From JBMYXZ01 sp049608925 (GTDB lineage Bacteria > Pseudomonadota > Alphaproteobacteria > JAGOMX01): a stretch of 22,452 nt of DNA. The stretch is taken from contig JBMYXZ010000010.1 of NCBI GenBank assembly GCA_049608925.1, positions 1 through 22,452 of the forward strand, in the 5' to 3' direction. Every line of letters starts with the position of its first letter. Within the stretch, counting starts at the first letter, position 1. Below the pieces are notes generated by a model. The model was not told the DNA's origin, searched no databases, and saw only the letters and a list, made by a program, of their open reading frames with translations. Shown here piece after piece: positions 7,661 through 13,739 of the stretch. A program made the translations under genes and the position numbers.

Positions 7661-7850
7661 GTTTGGGACGTATTGATTTCGATATACGTCCAGTATCTAT
7701 GCAGAATAGATCAGCATTTAATGCATTAGATAGCGGCTCGTTTGCGCGGATCGCTATTTGACATTGCTCTGAATTTTCTAAAAGCAAGGTTCGCTCTATT
7801 GGGTGACCTTGGATGCTGTAAGAAATTAAAAATATGAAAAAAGTTTCCAT
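7626..7850 (-). CDS. Small leftward protein with N-terminal hydrophobic segment and two cysteines (74 aa)
   Basis: The start lies 3 bases after the oxygenase stop on the same strand. No clear Shine-Dalgarno is visible, so translation would be coupled. The N-terminus (METFFIFLISYSI) is hydrophobic and could be a signal. Cys30 and Cys50 are spaced like those of the rightward gene at 6412-6579, and both end in LFC followed by a hydrophobic and an acidic residue. The last 20 residues are basic and overlap the endolysin 3' end by 35 bp on the other strand. The shared plan supports a real gene, but the evidence is moderate. Confidence 0.42.
   Translation of the reverse strand: METFFIFLISYSIQGHPIERTLLLENSEQCQIAIRANEPLSNALNADLFCIDTGRISKSIRPKLRPSVQNAAHQ
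7666..7711. repeat. Two tandem hairpins at the convergence of rightward and leftward genes
   Basis: Just after the endolysin stop there is a perfect 8-bp inverted repeat (GGACGTAT, loop of 10, ATACGTCC; 7666-7691). It is followed by a 6-bp one (ATCTAT, loop of 5, ATAGAT; 7695-7711). No T-tract follows on either strand. The location, where rightward and leftward transcription meet, suggests a bidirectional transcription block or a protein site. It also lies within the end of the leftward small gene. Confidence 0.5.
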
Positions 7851-7853
7851 GTT

Positions 7854-8471
7854 TTAAAGATTTAAGGCTGTTGCTTGGATTTCGTCACCTAATTTGCCAG
7901 TGTAAAAGGTATTGAAAGAAAGGCTAATTCTTGTGGTTAATCTATTATCAATCGCAGGAACGGAATGCACAAGATACGATGGGAACAAAAACAATGTGCC
8001 TGTTTGCGCGGGTAGCCACCAAGATTTACTATTGTAAATGTTATTATCATTTACTTGGTATTGCATTTGAGCATATGCTTCTAACGGCGAATGAAACATA
8101 ATCCTATCGTCTGGATGTTCAGCTTGCATGTAGTAAACACCAGAAATCGCAGAATTAGGGTGGCTGTGTTTATGATGAAAATCGCCATTATTGTTGTAAT
8201 TGCACCAGCTTTGCGTAATCCTTAATCCACAATTAAGATTGGCTTGCATAGTAAAATGAAAAAATTCATCAAGATTTGCTTGAATATCTCGCTTTAAATC
8301 TTTCATTTCTGAATGCTCTAAAACGTTTCGTTCTTGCGAAATAGAATTACCTTGATTTCTGCGTAAGTTTAAATTTTCCACAAAGGATAATTCTTTTTTA
8401 GTGGGCGATCTTTCGTTTATAGAAGCCACAGGATTAGGAAACATACCATATATTTCAGTGCTATTTTTCAT
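7854..8471 (-). CDS. Putative 2OG-Fe(II) oxygenase, PF13759-like
   Basis: This 205-residue protein has the core of the phage 2-oxoglutarate/Fe(II)-dependent oxygenase family common in cyanophages and other marine phages. The signature is a His-rich strand HHKHSHPNSAISGVYYMQ at residues 99-116. Later come GTLFLFPSYLVHSVPAI (158-174), with the distal iron-binding His169, and RLTTRISLSFN (177-187), with the Arg expected to hold 2-oxoglutarate. GAGGA precedes the ATG on the minus strand. The substrate is unknown in this family. A protein, a small metabolite or DNA are all possible, and this is not a clear TET/JBP or AlkB sequence. It stands alone on the minus strand behind a 119-bp structured gap. 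Confidence 0.8.
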   Translation of the reverse strand: MKNSTEIYGMFPNPVASINERSPTKKELSFVENLNLRRNQGNSISQERNVLEHSEMKDLKRDIQANLDEFFHFTMQANLNCGLRITQSWCNYNNNGDFHHKHSHPNSAISGVYYMQAEHPDDRIMFHSPLEAYAQMQYQVNDNNIYNSKSWWLPAQTGTLFLFPSYLVHSVPAIDNRLTTRISLSFNTFYTGKLGDEIQATALNL

Positions 8472-8506
8472 CTTGTCCTCATTTTGTATTTTGTTAAATT
8501 GTTGCG

Positions 8507-8586
8507 GTGGGCGGTTTTCTGAAACTTCACAGCGTTTTTGTTGGTCGTATCAGACCCGCTATATCCCGATCACAAGCACCGCCCAC
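8507..8586. repeat. Long inverted repeat in the gap upstream of the oxygenase gene
   Basis: The 119-bp gap between two leftward genes is framed by a perfect 9-bp inverted repeat (GTGGGCGGT at 8507-8515, ACCGCCCAC at 8578-8586) enclosing 62 bases. A smaller hairpin (GGTC, loop of 6, GACC) lies inside. On the minus strand a TTGTGA and TGATAC pair 17 bases apart could be a weak promoter for the oxygenase. A structured RNA is possible. It does not fold as a standard tRNA. Confidence 0.4.
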
Positions 8587-8590
8587 ACGA

Positions 8591-8788
8591 TTAATCTAAA
8601 CCTCGCCTTATTCTGGCATCTTGTTTGCTCTCACCGTGCCTTGGGCGGCCGCCTCTAAGCGCAATAGATCGCCAATCGGTGTCAGGTATTTTTAATTCGC
8701 GCAACTTTTTGTTTGTTTTATAATCGTGAGCTACTAGTTGTGCCATTTTTTGGCCGAGAATTGCCTCTTTATGTTCTCGCTCTGTCAT
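8591..8788 (-). CDS. Small basic hypothetical protein (65 aa)
   Basis: The start overlaps the upstream gene's stop as ATGA on the minus strand, and GAAGG lies 9 bases upstream. The product is highly charged (KTNKKLRELKIPDTDWRSIA; RGGRPRHGESKQDARIRRG near the end), with no membrane segment or cysteine. The N-terminal half is predicted helical. I recognise no family. It is probably an accessory nucleic-acid-related protein of the leftward early operon, judging only by charge and neighbours. Confidence 0.55.
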   Translation of the reverse strand: MTEREHKEAILGQKMAQLVAHDYKTNKKLRELKIPDTDWRSIALRGGRPRHGESKQDARIRRGLD

Positions 8789-8967
8789 ATGTTGATGCCT
8801 TCTTTCCTTTTTTCTGCTACAAATTCTTTTAATTCTTTTTTCGCTCGGTAATAATCTTGCTCTACGTTCGGGTGTCGATCCCTAGCATATCTAGCCTCTT
8901 GGCACCGATCCAGTTCACGGCGTAGATGCTTCAACAAGATTTCATCCAGTGGGCTGAGCTTTCGCAT
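8785..8967 (-). CDS. Small helical hypothetical protein (60 aa)
   Basis: This gene starts one base after the HNH nuclease stop with AGGGG just upstream on the minus strand. The 60-residue product is almost entirely charged helix (LDEILLKHLRRELDRCQEAR at 7-26), likely a coiled coil. It sits between the nuclease and another small basic protein in a tightly packed leftward operon. No named family is recognised and no catalytic residues are visible. Confidence 0.58.
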   Translation of the reverse strand: MRKLSPLDEILLKHLRRELDRCQEARYARDRHPNVEQDYYRAKKELKEFVAEKRKEGINI

Positions 8968-8968
8968 G

Positions 8969-9286
8969 TTATTCCCCTAGTTGCGTTTGAACAATGTCTA
9001 AATATGAATGATCAGGACCATATTTTTCGACCCATGATTTTTTACCATTGTGGATAGCATCAGGCCCATTTTGGTGGTGATCTTTGCAGAGTGGTATAGT
9101 TTCATAATCGCTAACTTTACTTGTTCCAAAACGATCACAGATAACGTGGTGTGCATCGCTTGGTGGTGGATGTCCGCAGATAACGCAGGGTAATGATTTA
9201 ACGCGATCAAGGTAATCACGACTTTGTTTGTTTTTCTTTTGTTTGGGTTGCTTCAATCCTAGCGGGGGGCGTCCTGTCAAATTCAT
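8969..9286 (-). CDS. HNH endonuclease, DUF968/Ref-like
   Basis: I start at the ATG at 9286, preceded by GAGGT 8-9 bases upstream on the minus strand; an upstream in-frame start lacks support. The 105-residue product has the zinc-binding and catalytic frame of small HNH nucleases: PCVICG (Cys34, Cys37), DAHHV (His46, His47) and PLCKDHH (Cys67, His70, His71). The spacing and the SD..TIPLC..HH pattern match small phage nucleases found with Holliday junction resolvases. The N-terminus is basic. It overlaps the RusA gene by 71 bp, so the two are co-expressed. It probably acts in recombination or DNA processing. Confidence 0.78.
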   Translation of the reverse strand: MNLTGRPPLGLKQPKQKKNKQSRDYLDRVKSLPCVICGHPPPSDAHHVICDRFGTSKVSDYETIPLCKDHHQNGPDAIHNGKKSWVEKYGPDHSYLDIVQTQLGE

Positions 9287-9620
9287 ACTCGCTGACCTCG
9301 ATGTTGATTGCGCCGTTTTTAATAGCATCGCCTTTTCTTATCGTAATAGCAAACTCGCTATCGTCTATGCCGATCGCATCCGATAACCCATCTAACCCAG
9401 CCTTGATGCTGGCTAGCATGTTGTCCAGGTCACGCTTTCTGCGATCTGGTGGGTAGAATGTAATCGAAAGCATTAACGTGCCCTGAAGGTGCTTATATTG
9501 AAGCAGAGAGGCATTATAACACCGCGCTCTGTAAAGCTGTTTCGCTTTTGCGAGCTTCATATAATGCACTCGTGCATTAGGGCTCAATTCTTTCGGGGGC
9601 CATGGCAATGTGACTATCAT
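9216..9620 (-). CDS. rusA: RusA-family Holliday junction resolvase
   Basis: This 134-residue protein should cut four-way DNA junctions in pairs during recombination and help clear branched DNA before packaging. The N-terminus LPWPPKELSPNAR and the core PPDRRKRDLDNMLASIKAGL (57-76) are characteristic of RusA. Asp64, Asp66 and Asp86 or Asp87 (GIDDSE) correspond to the three metal-binding Asp residues of E. coli RusA. It is the first gene of the leftward operon, facing the ERF/YqaJ operon across a 99-bp gap. No Shine-Dalgarno is obvious at the ATG. The Lys/Thr/Gln-rich C-terminal tail overlaps the HNH gene. Confidence 0.87.
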   Translation of the reverse strand: MIVTLPWPPKELSPNARVHYMKLAKAKQLYRARCYNASLLQYKHLQGTLMLSITFYPPDRRKRDLDNMLASIKAGLDGLSDAIGIDDSEFAITIRKGDAIKNGAINIEVSEYEFDRTPPARIEATQTKEKQTKS

Positions 9621-9719
9621 GTAAGAAGAATACCAAGAAAAATTTAGAAAGAAAGTAAAAAGAACTTCACAAGAATGGAAATAGTGATTAGCTTCAATGC
9701 AGCAAGAAAGGAGATCAAA
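9621..9719. promoter_or_regulatory. Divergent intergenic region between leftward and rightward early operons
   Basis: The 99 bases between the RusA start (minus strand) and the first rightward small gene must hold the promoters for both operons. It is very A/T-rich, purine-rich on the plus strand, and carries no clear consensus -35/-10 pair on either strand. The only firm signal is AAGGAG at 9708-9713, the ribosome site of the gene at 9720. The promoter function is inferred from the divergent gene layout. Confidence 0.4.
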
Positions 9720-9857
9720 ATGAAAACACTTGCGTTTATTAAAGAGGTTTATACCCAGTCAAACAAAATGGAATTGCTTGGCGATCTTATCGGTGTTGTT
9801 GCACTATTTACTATTGTTTTTGCGTGGATGATCTACGCCGTTGCGTTTGGAGGCTGA
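9720..9857 (+). CDS. Small single-pass membrane protein (45 aa)
   Basis: AAGGAG at 9708-9713 lies six bases before this ATG, which makes it a better start than the in-frame ATG at 9675. The 45-residue product has a short charged N-terminus and one transmembrane segment at about residues 18-43 (with GVVALFTIVFAWMIYAVAF). It is the first gene of the rightward recombination operon and ends one base before the ERF ATG. Its function is unknown. Small early membrane proteins in phages sometimes alter host membranes or block superinfection, but nothing here shows that. Confidence 0.6.
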   Translation: MKTLAFIKEVYTQSNKMELLGDLIGVVALFTIVFAWMIYAVAFGG

Positions 9858-9858
9858 T

Positions 9859-10473
9859 ATGTCAAAACATAATATCGCAAAAGCACTAGCAAAAGCTCAA
9901 ATGGAAATGGGAAAAGCATTTAAGGATGCAAAAAACCCGCACTTTAAATCAAAATATGCTGATCTGGCAACTGTGATGGAAGCTTGCATGCCTGCGTTAA
10001 ATGCAAATGGCATCGCAGTTATTCAACCAACTTCGCATGAAGAATATGGGCTTTGTGTCTCAACTGTGTTTATTCATGGCGAAAGCGGTGAAAGCCTTTA
10101 TTGTGACGTACCTCTTAATGTTGATAAGAACAACATGCAGGGGCTTGGGTCTGCGATCACTTATGCTCGCCGTTATGGTTTGCAAATGATGGCGGGAATT
10201 GCTCCAGAGGACGATGACGGAAATGCTGCATCTGCGAGTGCTCCAAAAAATGCAACGCAAGATCAGATCAAGCAGATCACAAGCTTAGTAGAAGCCACTA
10301 ACTCAAATACAAAACAGATGCTGTCATTGTTTGGGGTCACTCAAATTGCATTCTTGAATGTAAATCAGGCAGAAGATTGTCTGGCAATGTTGAATAAAAA
10401 AATGTCGCAGCAAGTCAAACAAGAAGCTCTAGCGGAAGCTGAAGCGGAGGCAGAAGATGCTGCAGCAAACTGA
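9859..10473 (+). CDS. ERF-family single-strand annealing protein
   Basis: The 204-residue protein should bind single-stranded DNA and anneal complementary strands, working with the exonuclease encoded next. The start at 9859 has GGAGG at 9848-9852. The family hallmarks are NPHFKSKYADL (26-36), LGSAITYARRYGLQM (96-110) and GIAPEDDDGN (113-122). The C-terminal 70 residues are a Gln/Ala/Glu-rich tail without a clear motif, as usual for ERF. Overlap of 17 bp with the exonuclease gene supports coordinated production of the two partners. Confidence 0.9.
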   Translation: MSKHNIAKALAKAQMEMGKAFKDAKNPHFKSKYADLATVMEACMPALNANGIAVIQPTSHEEYGLCVSTVFIHGESGESLYCDVPLNVDKNNMQGLGSAITYARRYGLQMMAGIAPEDDDGNAASASAPKNATQDQIKQITSLVEATNSNTKQMLSLFGVTQIAFLNVNQAEDCLAMLNKKMSQQVKQEALAEAEAEAEDAAAN

Positions 10474-11080
10474 GGAATGGCACATGGCAAGATTGGGACG
10501 CGTTACCGCGTCCCGATTGTCAGACGTAATGGCTCGGACAAAGACAGGTTTCGGTGCTTCACGTGAAACATACAAGACTGAATTGCTTGTGGAAATGTGC
10601 ACCAACAAACCCACAGAACATTTTGTAAATTCTTATATGGAATGGGGAATTGAAAACGAACCTCAAGCAAGGGATCGTTACCAATTTATAAATGATTGCG
10701 AAGTCACAGAAACAGGTTTTGTTGTTCATCCTGAAAATGACCAATTCGGGGCTTCACCTGATGGTTTAGTTGGGGATGATGGTTTGATTGAAATAAAATG
10801 CCCAATGACGAAAACGCATATTCAAACAATCCTCACAAAAAAAATACCACGCAAGTACATGTTGCAAATGCAGGGCCAAATGCTGTGCACTGGCAGAAAA
10901 TGGTGTGACTTCGTGAGCTTTGATCCGCGCGTAACAGGCGACATGCAGATTTATATGCAAAGAGTAGAATACAGACCAGATGTCGCTGACATGATTATCA
11001 GAGATGTTTGGGAATTTCTTAAAGAGCTAAATGCTGATTACCTTGACCTTTTGGAGTATCAGATACATGGCACGGCTTGA
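10457..11080 (+). CDS. YqaJ-type (lambda-exonuclease-like) recombinase nuclease
   Basis: This 207-residue protein should digest one strand of duplex ends to expose the strand that ERF anneals. The PD-(D/E)xK site is complete: FGASPDGLVGDDGLIEIKCP (97-116), with Asp102, Glu112 and Lys114, the same 10+2 spacing as Asp119, Glu129 and Lys131 of lambda exonuclease. RLGRVTASRLSDVM (12-25), GIENEPQARDRY (64-75) and YMLQMQGQM (134-142) are further family motifs. GGAGG at 10446-10450 is six bases before the ATG. It lies directly between ERF and a DUF1367-like gene in one operon. Confidence 0.9.
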   Translation: MLQQTEEWHMARLGRVTASRLSDVMARTKTGFGASRETYKTELLVEMCTNKPTEHFVNSYMEWGIENEPQARDRYQFINDCEVTETGFVVHPENDQFGASPDGLVGDDGLIEIKCPMTKTHIQTILTKKIPRKYMLQMQGQMLCTGRKWCDFVSFDPRVTGDMQIYMQRVEYRPDVADMIIRDVWEFLKELNADYLDLLEYQIHGTA

Positions 11081-11525
11081 TTTTACTCGGACACAGGTTG
11101 GCTTGATCCCTGCAAACAACGAAGCAGCGGATTGGTTAAATGGCGTGAAATTAGGTCAACCTGTCACTGTGACGGTCACTGTGCCTCGCAATGGCGGCTT
11201 TCATAGGAAATACTTTGAAATGCTGCGCGTGGCATATGATAATCACGAATGGCCCGAGATCGAAACGCAGTACGGTTTAGCCCGATGCAGCTTTGACATG
11301 TTTAGGGATTATGTCACTGTGAAAGCGGGTTATTATAATCCAGAGCTTACGCCGACAGGTCAGGTCAGAGTGACCCCTAAAAGCATAAGCTTTGGAAAGA
11401 TGGAGCAAGCTGAGTTTGAAAAGCTCTATAGTGACAGTTTGGATGTCATACTTGCAGAATTTCTTACTAATTGGACAACTGGAGATATGGATAATGCTAT
11501 CAATCAAATGATGGCATTCGCGTGA
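11067..11525 (+). CDS. DUF1367-like phage protein
   Basis: I start at the ATG at 11067, 14 bp inside the end of the exonuclease gene, with GGAG at 11052-11055. The 152-residue product fits the DUF1367 family common in phage recombination/replication regions: LDFTRTQVGLIPANNEAADW near the N-terminus, then PRNGGFHRKYFEMLRVAYDN (41-60) and VTPKSISFGKMEQAEFEKLY (101-120). Its biochemical role is not established in the family. Gene order suggests help in recombination or early DNA metabolism. Confidence 0.78.
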   Translation: MARLDFTRTQVGLIPANNEAADWLNGVKLGQPVTVTVTVPRNGGFHRKYFEMLRVAYDNHEWPEIETQYGLARCSFDMFRDYVTVKAGYYNPELTPTGQVRVTPKSISFGKMEQAEFEKLYSDSLDVILAEFLTNWTTGDMDNAINQMMAFA

Positions 11526-11532
11526 GGATGAA

Positions 11533-11811
11533 ATGCAAAATTTAACTAGAAGCAGACTGATGACGATGCGCAAAATTGCTACGCATAATAAGGTTAAAGG
11601 TGGTGTTTTCACCGCAAAGAAAATCGGATGCCATGGAGCCGCGCTTAGTAGTTTGCAAAAAATTGGTGTTGTAGATTTGGCTCCAGCGTCAGAGATACCA
11701 GAATTATATTGGACTGATACTCAAGGTCAGTGGTGGCGGGTTACAGATGAAGGACGAAAGGCTTTTGCTGCATTTTCGGATGATGAGCCTGACCCATACC
11801 GTCAAAGGTAA
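11533..11811 (+). CDS. Small hypothetical protein, possible winged-helix fold (92 aa)
   Basis: GAGGATGAA lies just before the ATG, and the gene follows the DUF1367-like gene by 7 bp. The 92-residue product is basic at the N-terminus (TRSRLMTMRKIATHNKVKG). It then has a pattern of helix, helix and beta-hairpin (AALSSLQKIGVVDL; QWWRVTDEGRKAFAAF) resembling small winged-helix domains with a C-terminal wing and helix. That would suit a DNA-binding role, but it is a weak structural guess. It is the last gene before the hairpin at 11846. Confidence 0.6.
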   Translation: MQNLTRSRLMTMRKIATHNKVKGGVFTAKKIGCHGAALSSLQKIGVVDLAPASEIPELYWTDTQGQWWRVTDEGRKAFAAFSDDEPDPYRQR

Positions 11812-11845
11812 TGATTGACCCATTCCAGAGATCATTTAAAAAAAA

Positions 11846-11865
11846 AGAGCCCCCGCAGGGGCTCT
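11846..11865. terminator. Strong hairpin closing the recombination operon
   Basis: A perfect 8-bp G+C-rich stem (AGAGCCCC, loop CGCA, GGGGCTCT) stands 34 bases after the last gene of the operon. On the plus strand it is followed by a weak tract (AGTTATT). A run of nine A upstream would be a full T-tract for transcripts on the minus strand. It is thus a possible bidirectional terminator with the canonical shape on the minus strand, although no minus-strand gene is visible to its right. Confidence 0.75.
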
Positions 11866-11881
11866 AGTTATTAAAGAGGCA

Positions 11882-11918
11882 GATACTGGGAAAGTATCTT
11901 GTTACGCGGACACGTAAC
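11882..11918. promoter_or_regulatory. Two perfect dyads upstream of the replication gene
   Basis: Between the terminator and the replication gene are two perfect 6-bp inverted repeats: GATACT/AGTATC with a 5-base loop at 11882-11898 and GTTACG/CGTAAC with a 6-base loop at 11901-11918. They sit 47-83 bases before the replication gene's ATG. In this position they could be operators for a repressor or RNA hairpins in the leader. I see no clear -10/-35 pair nearby, so the role is inferred. Confidence 0.4.
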
Positions 11919-11964
11919 ATATTTGGTACTTTACTGGTATTCCTGAGAACGTAAAGGAAAAACC

Positions 11965-12621
11965 ATGAGCCATGAAATGACCGCTCTTGCAATGTTGCAG
12001 AGAGGCATCAAGCCAGCCACAAAAATAGTTCTGTATTGGCTAGCAGATCACTACAACGGGGAAACCCATAAATGCTTCCCTAGTATTGCGCGACTAGCAG
12101 ACTGTTGTGAGATGTCCGAGCAATCGGTGCGCAATCAACTTGCGATCTTGGAAAGCAAGAAGCTAATAAAACGAAAGCACACATTCAAAGATGGGCGCCA
12201 GACCTCGAACAATTATGCATTATTGCTTGAATATCCGGGCATAAAAGAGCCCTCAAAAATTATGAGGGGGGAGGCTCAAAATATTGGGGGGACGGGGGTA
12301 CAAAATTTTGACCCTAACCTTGTAAGAAGTAACCTTGTAAGAAATAACACATCAAAGCTCTGCTTTGACGAGAATGTTTTTTCATTTATTTGGGGAATTT
12401 ATCCGCGTAAAATCAAACGTAAGGAAGCAGAAAAAGCATTTGCTAAAGCTTCCCTGGTTAAGCCTCCGCAGCAAATTGCTGAGATAATCGAGCTTCAATG
12501 CAAGCAATATTCTAAGACTGATATACGATATATTCCGCATTTGCATAATTGGTTAGCCGATGAAAGGTGGAACGACGAGCATTTAGTCAAAGCATTAGAG
12601 GTGCAAAAAAAATACCGATGA
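11965..12621 (+). CDS. Replication initiator-like protein (HTH domain plus O/DnaT-like C-terminus)
   Basis: This 218-residue protein has an N-terminal winged helix-turn-helix at residues 16-80 (PSIARLADCCEMSEQSVRNQ at 39-58), as in HTH_36 phage replication proteins. A variable linker (about 90-132) follows. The C-terminal domain has FIWGIYPRKIKRKEAEKAF (141-159) and IPHLHNWLADERWND (190-204), resembling the part of lambda O-like and DnaT-like proteins that recruits or loads the helicase. AAAGGA precedes the ATG. The linker is encoded by G-runs and a 15-bp tandem repeat, where lambdoid phages carry origin iterons. Helicase and polymerase genes are absent from the window. Confidence 0.78.
   Translation: MSHEMTALAMLQRGIKPATKIVLYWLADHYNGETHKCFPSIARLADCCEMSEQSVRNQLAILESKKLIKRKHTFKDGRQTSNNYALLLEYPGIKEPSKIMRGEAQNIGGTGVQNFDPNLVRSNLVRNNTSKLCFDENVFSFIWGIYPRKIKRKEAEKAFAKASLVKPPQQIAEIIELQCKQYSKTDIRYIPHLHNWLADERWNDEHLVKALEVQKKYR
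12247..12348 (+). repeat. Tandem repeat and G-runs inside the replication gene, candidate origin
   Basis: A 15-bp unit (TAACCTTGTAAGAAG at 12315-12329, TAACCTTGTAAGAAA at 12330-12344) is repeated back to back and followed by TAAC. Just upstream is a nested inverted repeat (GAGCC/GGCTC and CCCTC/GAGGG, 12247-12277). There are also G-runs of six, six and five bases (12266-12271, 12286-12291, 12294-12298). These lie in the linker of the initiator gene, where many phages place their origin. The structure is directly visible; the origin function is inferred. Confidence 0.45.
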
Positions 12622-12625
12622 TGAC

Positions 12626-12700
12626 TTGAGTGTAGGGGCTGCCGTCCCTATACTATAATTGTCGGGGCAAGGTGCTCCACTTTAGAAAAAGGAAATGACA
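12626..12700 (+). promoter_or_regulatory. Promoter and leader with dyad spacer (copy 1)
   Basis: A sigma70-like promoter is visible as TTGAGT (12626-12631), a 17-base spacer and TATACT (12649-12654); a perfect TATAAT follows at 12654-12659. The spacer holds a TAGGG/CCCTA dyad that would place an operator between the boxes. In the leader, GGGGC and GCTCC can pair (with one G-U) before the AAAAGGAA ribosome site. A matching arrangement occurs at 13740-13811, so this is a repeated regulatory unit and not a chance match. Confidence 0.68.
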
Positions 12701-13234
12701 ATGAATATCGAAATGAAAAAGATCAAGCATTATGCATCAATGAGCGAAGAAACATATTGCTATGAAGCAGTGGTTTATCTTGATGGAAAGCCTTTTGCGG
12801 AATTGCGCAATGGTGGTCATGGTGGTTGTGATATGGTTTATGATCATCCGCGCACAATCTATTCTGACATTCAGGAATGGCGTGACAAATTGCGTGAAGT
12901 AGAAGCATATTTCAATTCATTGCCTCAACAGCAGTTTTCATATGAAAATTTAGATGGTGAGATCGTTTACGATTATATCAACCAAACATTTGAGAGTTGG
13001 TGCCATGATCAAGTTGGAAAACATGTTGCACTGCAGGAAATGCGCCGTGATCTGAAAAAATCAATTTTGTTTATTGAAGACGGAAAATTGTATGTGATGA
13101 AATTTCCTCTTATCAAGAAAATGAACAGCGAGATTGCAGCAAAGATTGCAGATAGCAATGATGAATTGCGCGGCAAGCAAATTCTTAATCTGATGGATGA
13201 GAAAGATGCTCTCGCTCTTTTTCAGGGGGTGTAA
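12701..13234 (+). CDS. Conserved phage protein of unknown function (177 aa)
   Basis: I chose the second ATG (12701) because GGA at 12691-12693 is seven bases away; the ATG at 12695 is too close. The product contains EETYCYEAVVYLDGKPFAEL and NGGHGGCDMVYDHP (about 16-52), a pattern of a phage family that I know only as hypothetical, with a helical C-terminal half. No catalytic site is obvious, though the His and Cys in GGHGGCD could bind metal. It is the first gene behind the promoter with the dyad spacer and is followed one base later by an HTH gene. Confidence 0.7.
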   Translation: MNIEMKKIKHYASMSEETYCYEAVVYLDGKPFAELRNGGHGGCDMVYDHPRTIYSDIQEWRDKLREVEAYFNSLPQQQFSYENLDGEIVYDYINQTFESWCHDQVGKHVALQEMRRDLKKSILFIEDGKLYVMKFPLIKKMNSEIAAKIADSNDELRGKQILNLMDEKDALALFQGV

Positions 13235-13235
13235 G

Positions 13236-13463
13236 ATGAACCTATCATCACAGAATATGATCATCCTTTCACTGTTGAAACAATACAAAGGCATCACGAT
13301 TAAGGATGCTTTGGAGTTCGATATCACAAGACTTGCTGCAAGAATTTATGACCTCAAAGAAAAGGGGCATAGAATTGATAAGCAAATGATCGAATTACTA
13401 TCAGGGAAACGAGTAGCTTATTACTCACTTATAAAAGAGGCACAAAATGACAAACCTTCTTGA
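13236..13463 (+). CDS. Small winged-helix DNA-binding protein (HTH_39-like)
   Basis: The start at 13236, one base after the preceding stop and with AGGGGGT upstream, removes a spurious N-terminal extension. The 75-residue product follows the pattern of small phage winged-helix proteins: QNMIILSLLKQYKGITIKDA (6-25), then LEFDITRLAARIYDLKEKGH (26-45) with the recognition helix in ITRLAARIYDL. It could be a transcriptional regulator of this early region, for instance acting at the two conserved promoter elements nearby; that is inference. It overlaps the next gene by 17 bp. Confidence 0.72.
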   Translation: MNLSSQNMIILSLLKQYKGITIKDALEFDITRLAARIYDLKEKGHRIDKQMIELLSGKRVAYYSLIKEAQNDKPS

Positions 13464-13710
13464 AAAAGATCACCTTCCAAAAACGATTGAATACGATGGC
13501 GTGGAATATGATGCGCGACATGGTGGGCCGTTTGATCGGGGATCGGCAGATTGCTATTACCGTCGACCCAGAGAGCCGCATAAATATTTGGCGGCGACAT
13601 ATCAATCAGATCGCATTGGCCTATTGGGTTTAACTGATGATGAAATCAAAGCATATCGTGCGGGTTATGATTATCAGCAAGACTTAGGCGACTACAAAGA
13701 TTACGAGTAA
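13447..13710 (+). CDS. Small acidic hypothetical protein (87 aa)
   Basis: AGAGG lies eight bases before the ATG, and the start overlaps the HTH gene. The product is rich in Tyr, Asp and Arg (FDRGSADCYYRRPREPHKYL in the middle), with an acidic C-terminus (QQDLGDYKDYE). The middle section GGPFDRGSADCYYRR..P..Y is a pattern that I recall from phage hypothetical proteins. No function is known to me. It ends the short operon that starts at the first conserved promoter. Confidence 0.65.
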   Translation: MTNLLEKDHLPKTIEYDGVEYDARHGGPFDRGSADCYYRRPREPHKYLAATYQSDRIGLLGLTDDEIKAYRAGYDYQQDLGDYKDYE

Positions 13711-13739
13711 AAAAATTTGTAGTGACAGGGGCAGATGGC

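Noticed and set aside
6588..8518. A 13-base direct repeat GGTGGGCGGTTTT at 6588-6600 and 8506-8518 as an attachment site
   Set aside because: A few pairs of 13-base matches are expected by chance in a window of this size. The two copies share no flanking similarity and no integrase gene is near.
8507..8586. A tRNA gene in the gap before the oxygenase
   Set aside because: The outer stem is suitable and a GAT-like anticodon loop can be drawn, but no T-arm can form, the anticodon stem has mismatches and no CCA-like end fits.
8401..8658. An 85-codon plus-strand frame across the oxygenase start and the gap
   Set aside because: It has no ribosome site, runs antisense to the oxygenase start and has no recognisable features beyond a chance hydrophobic segment.
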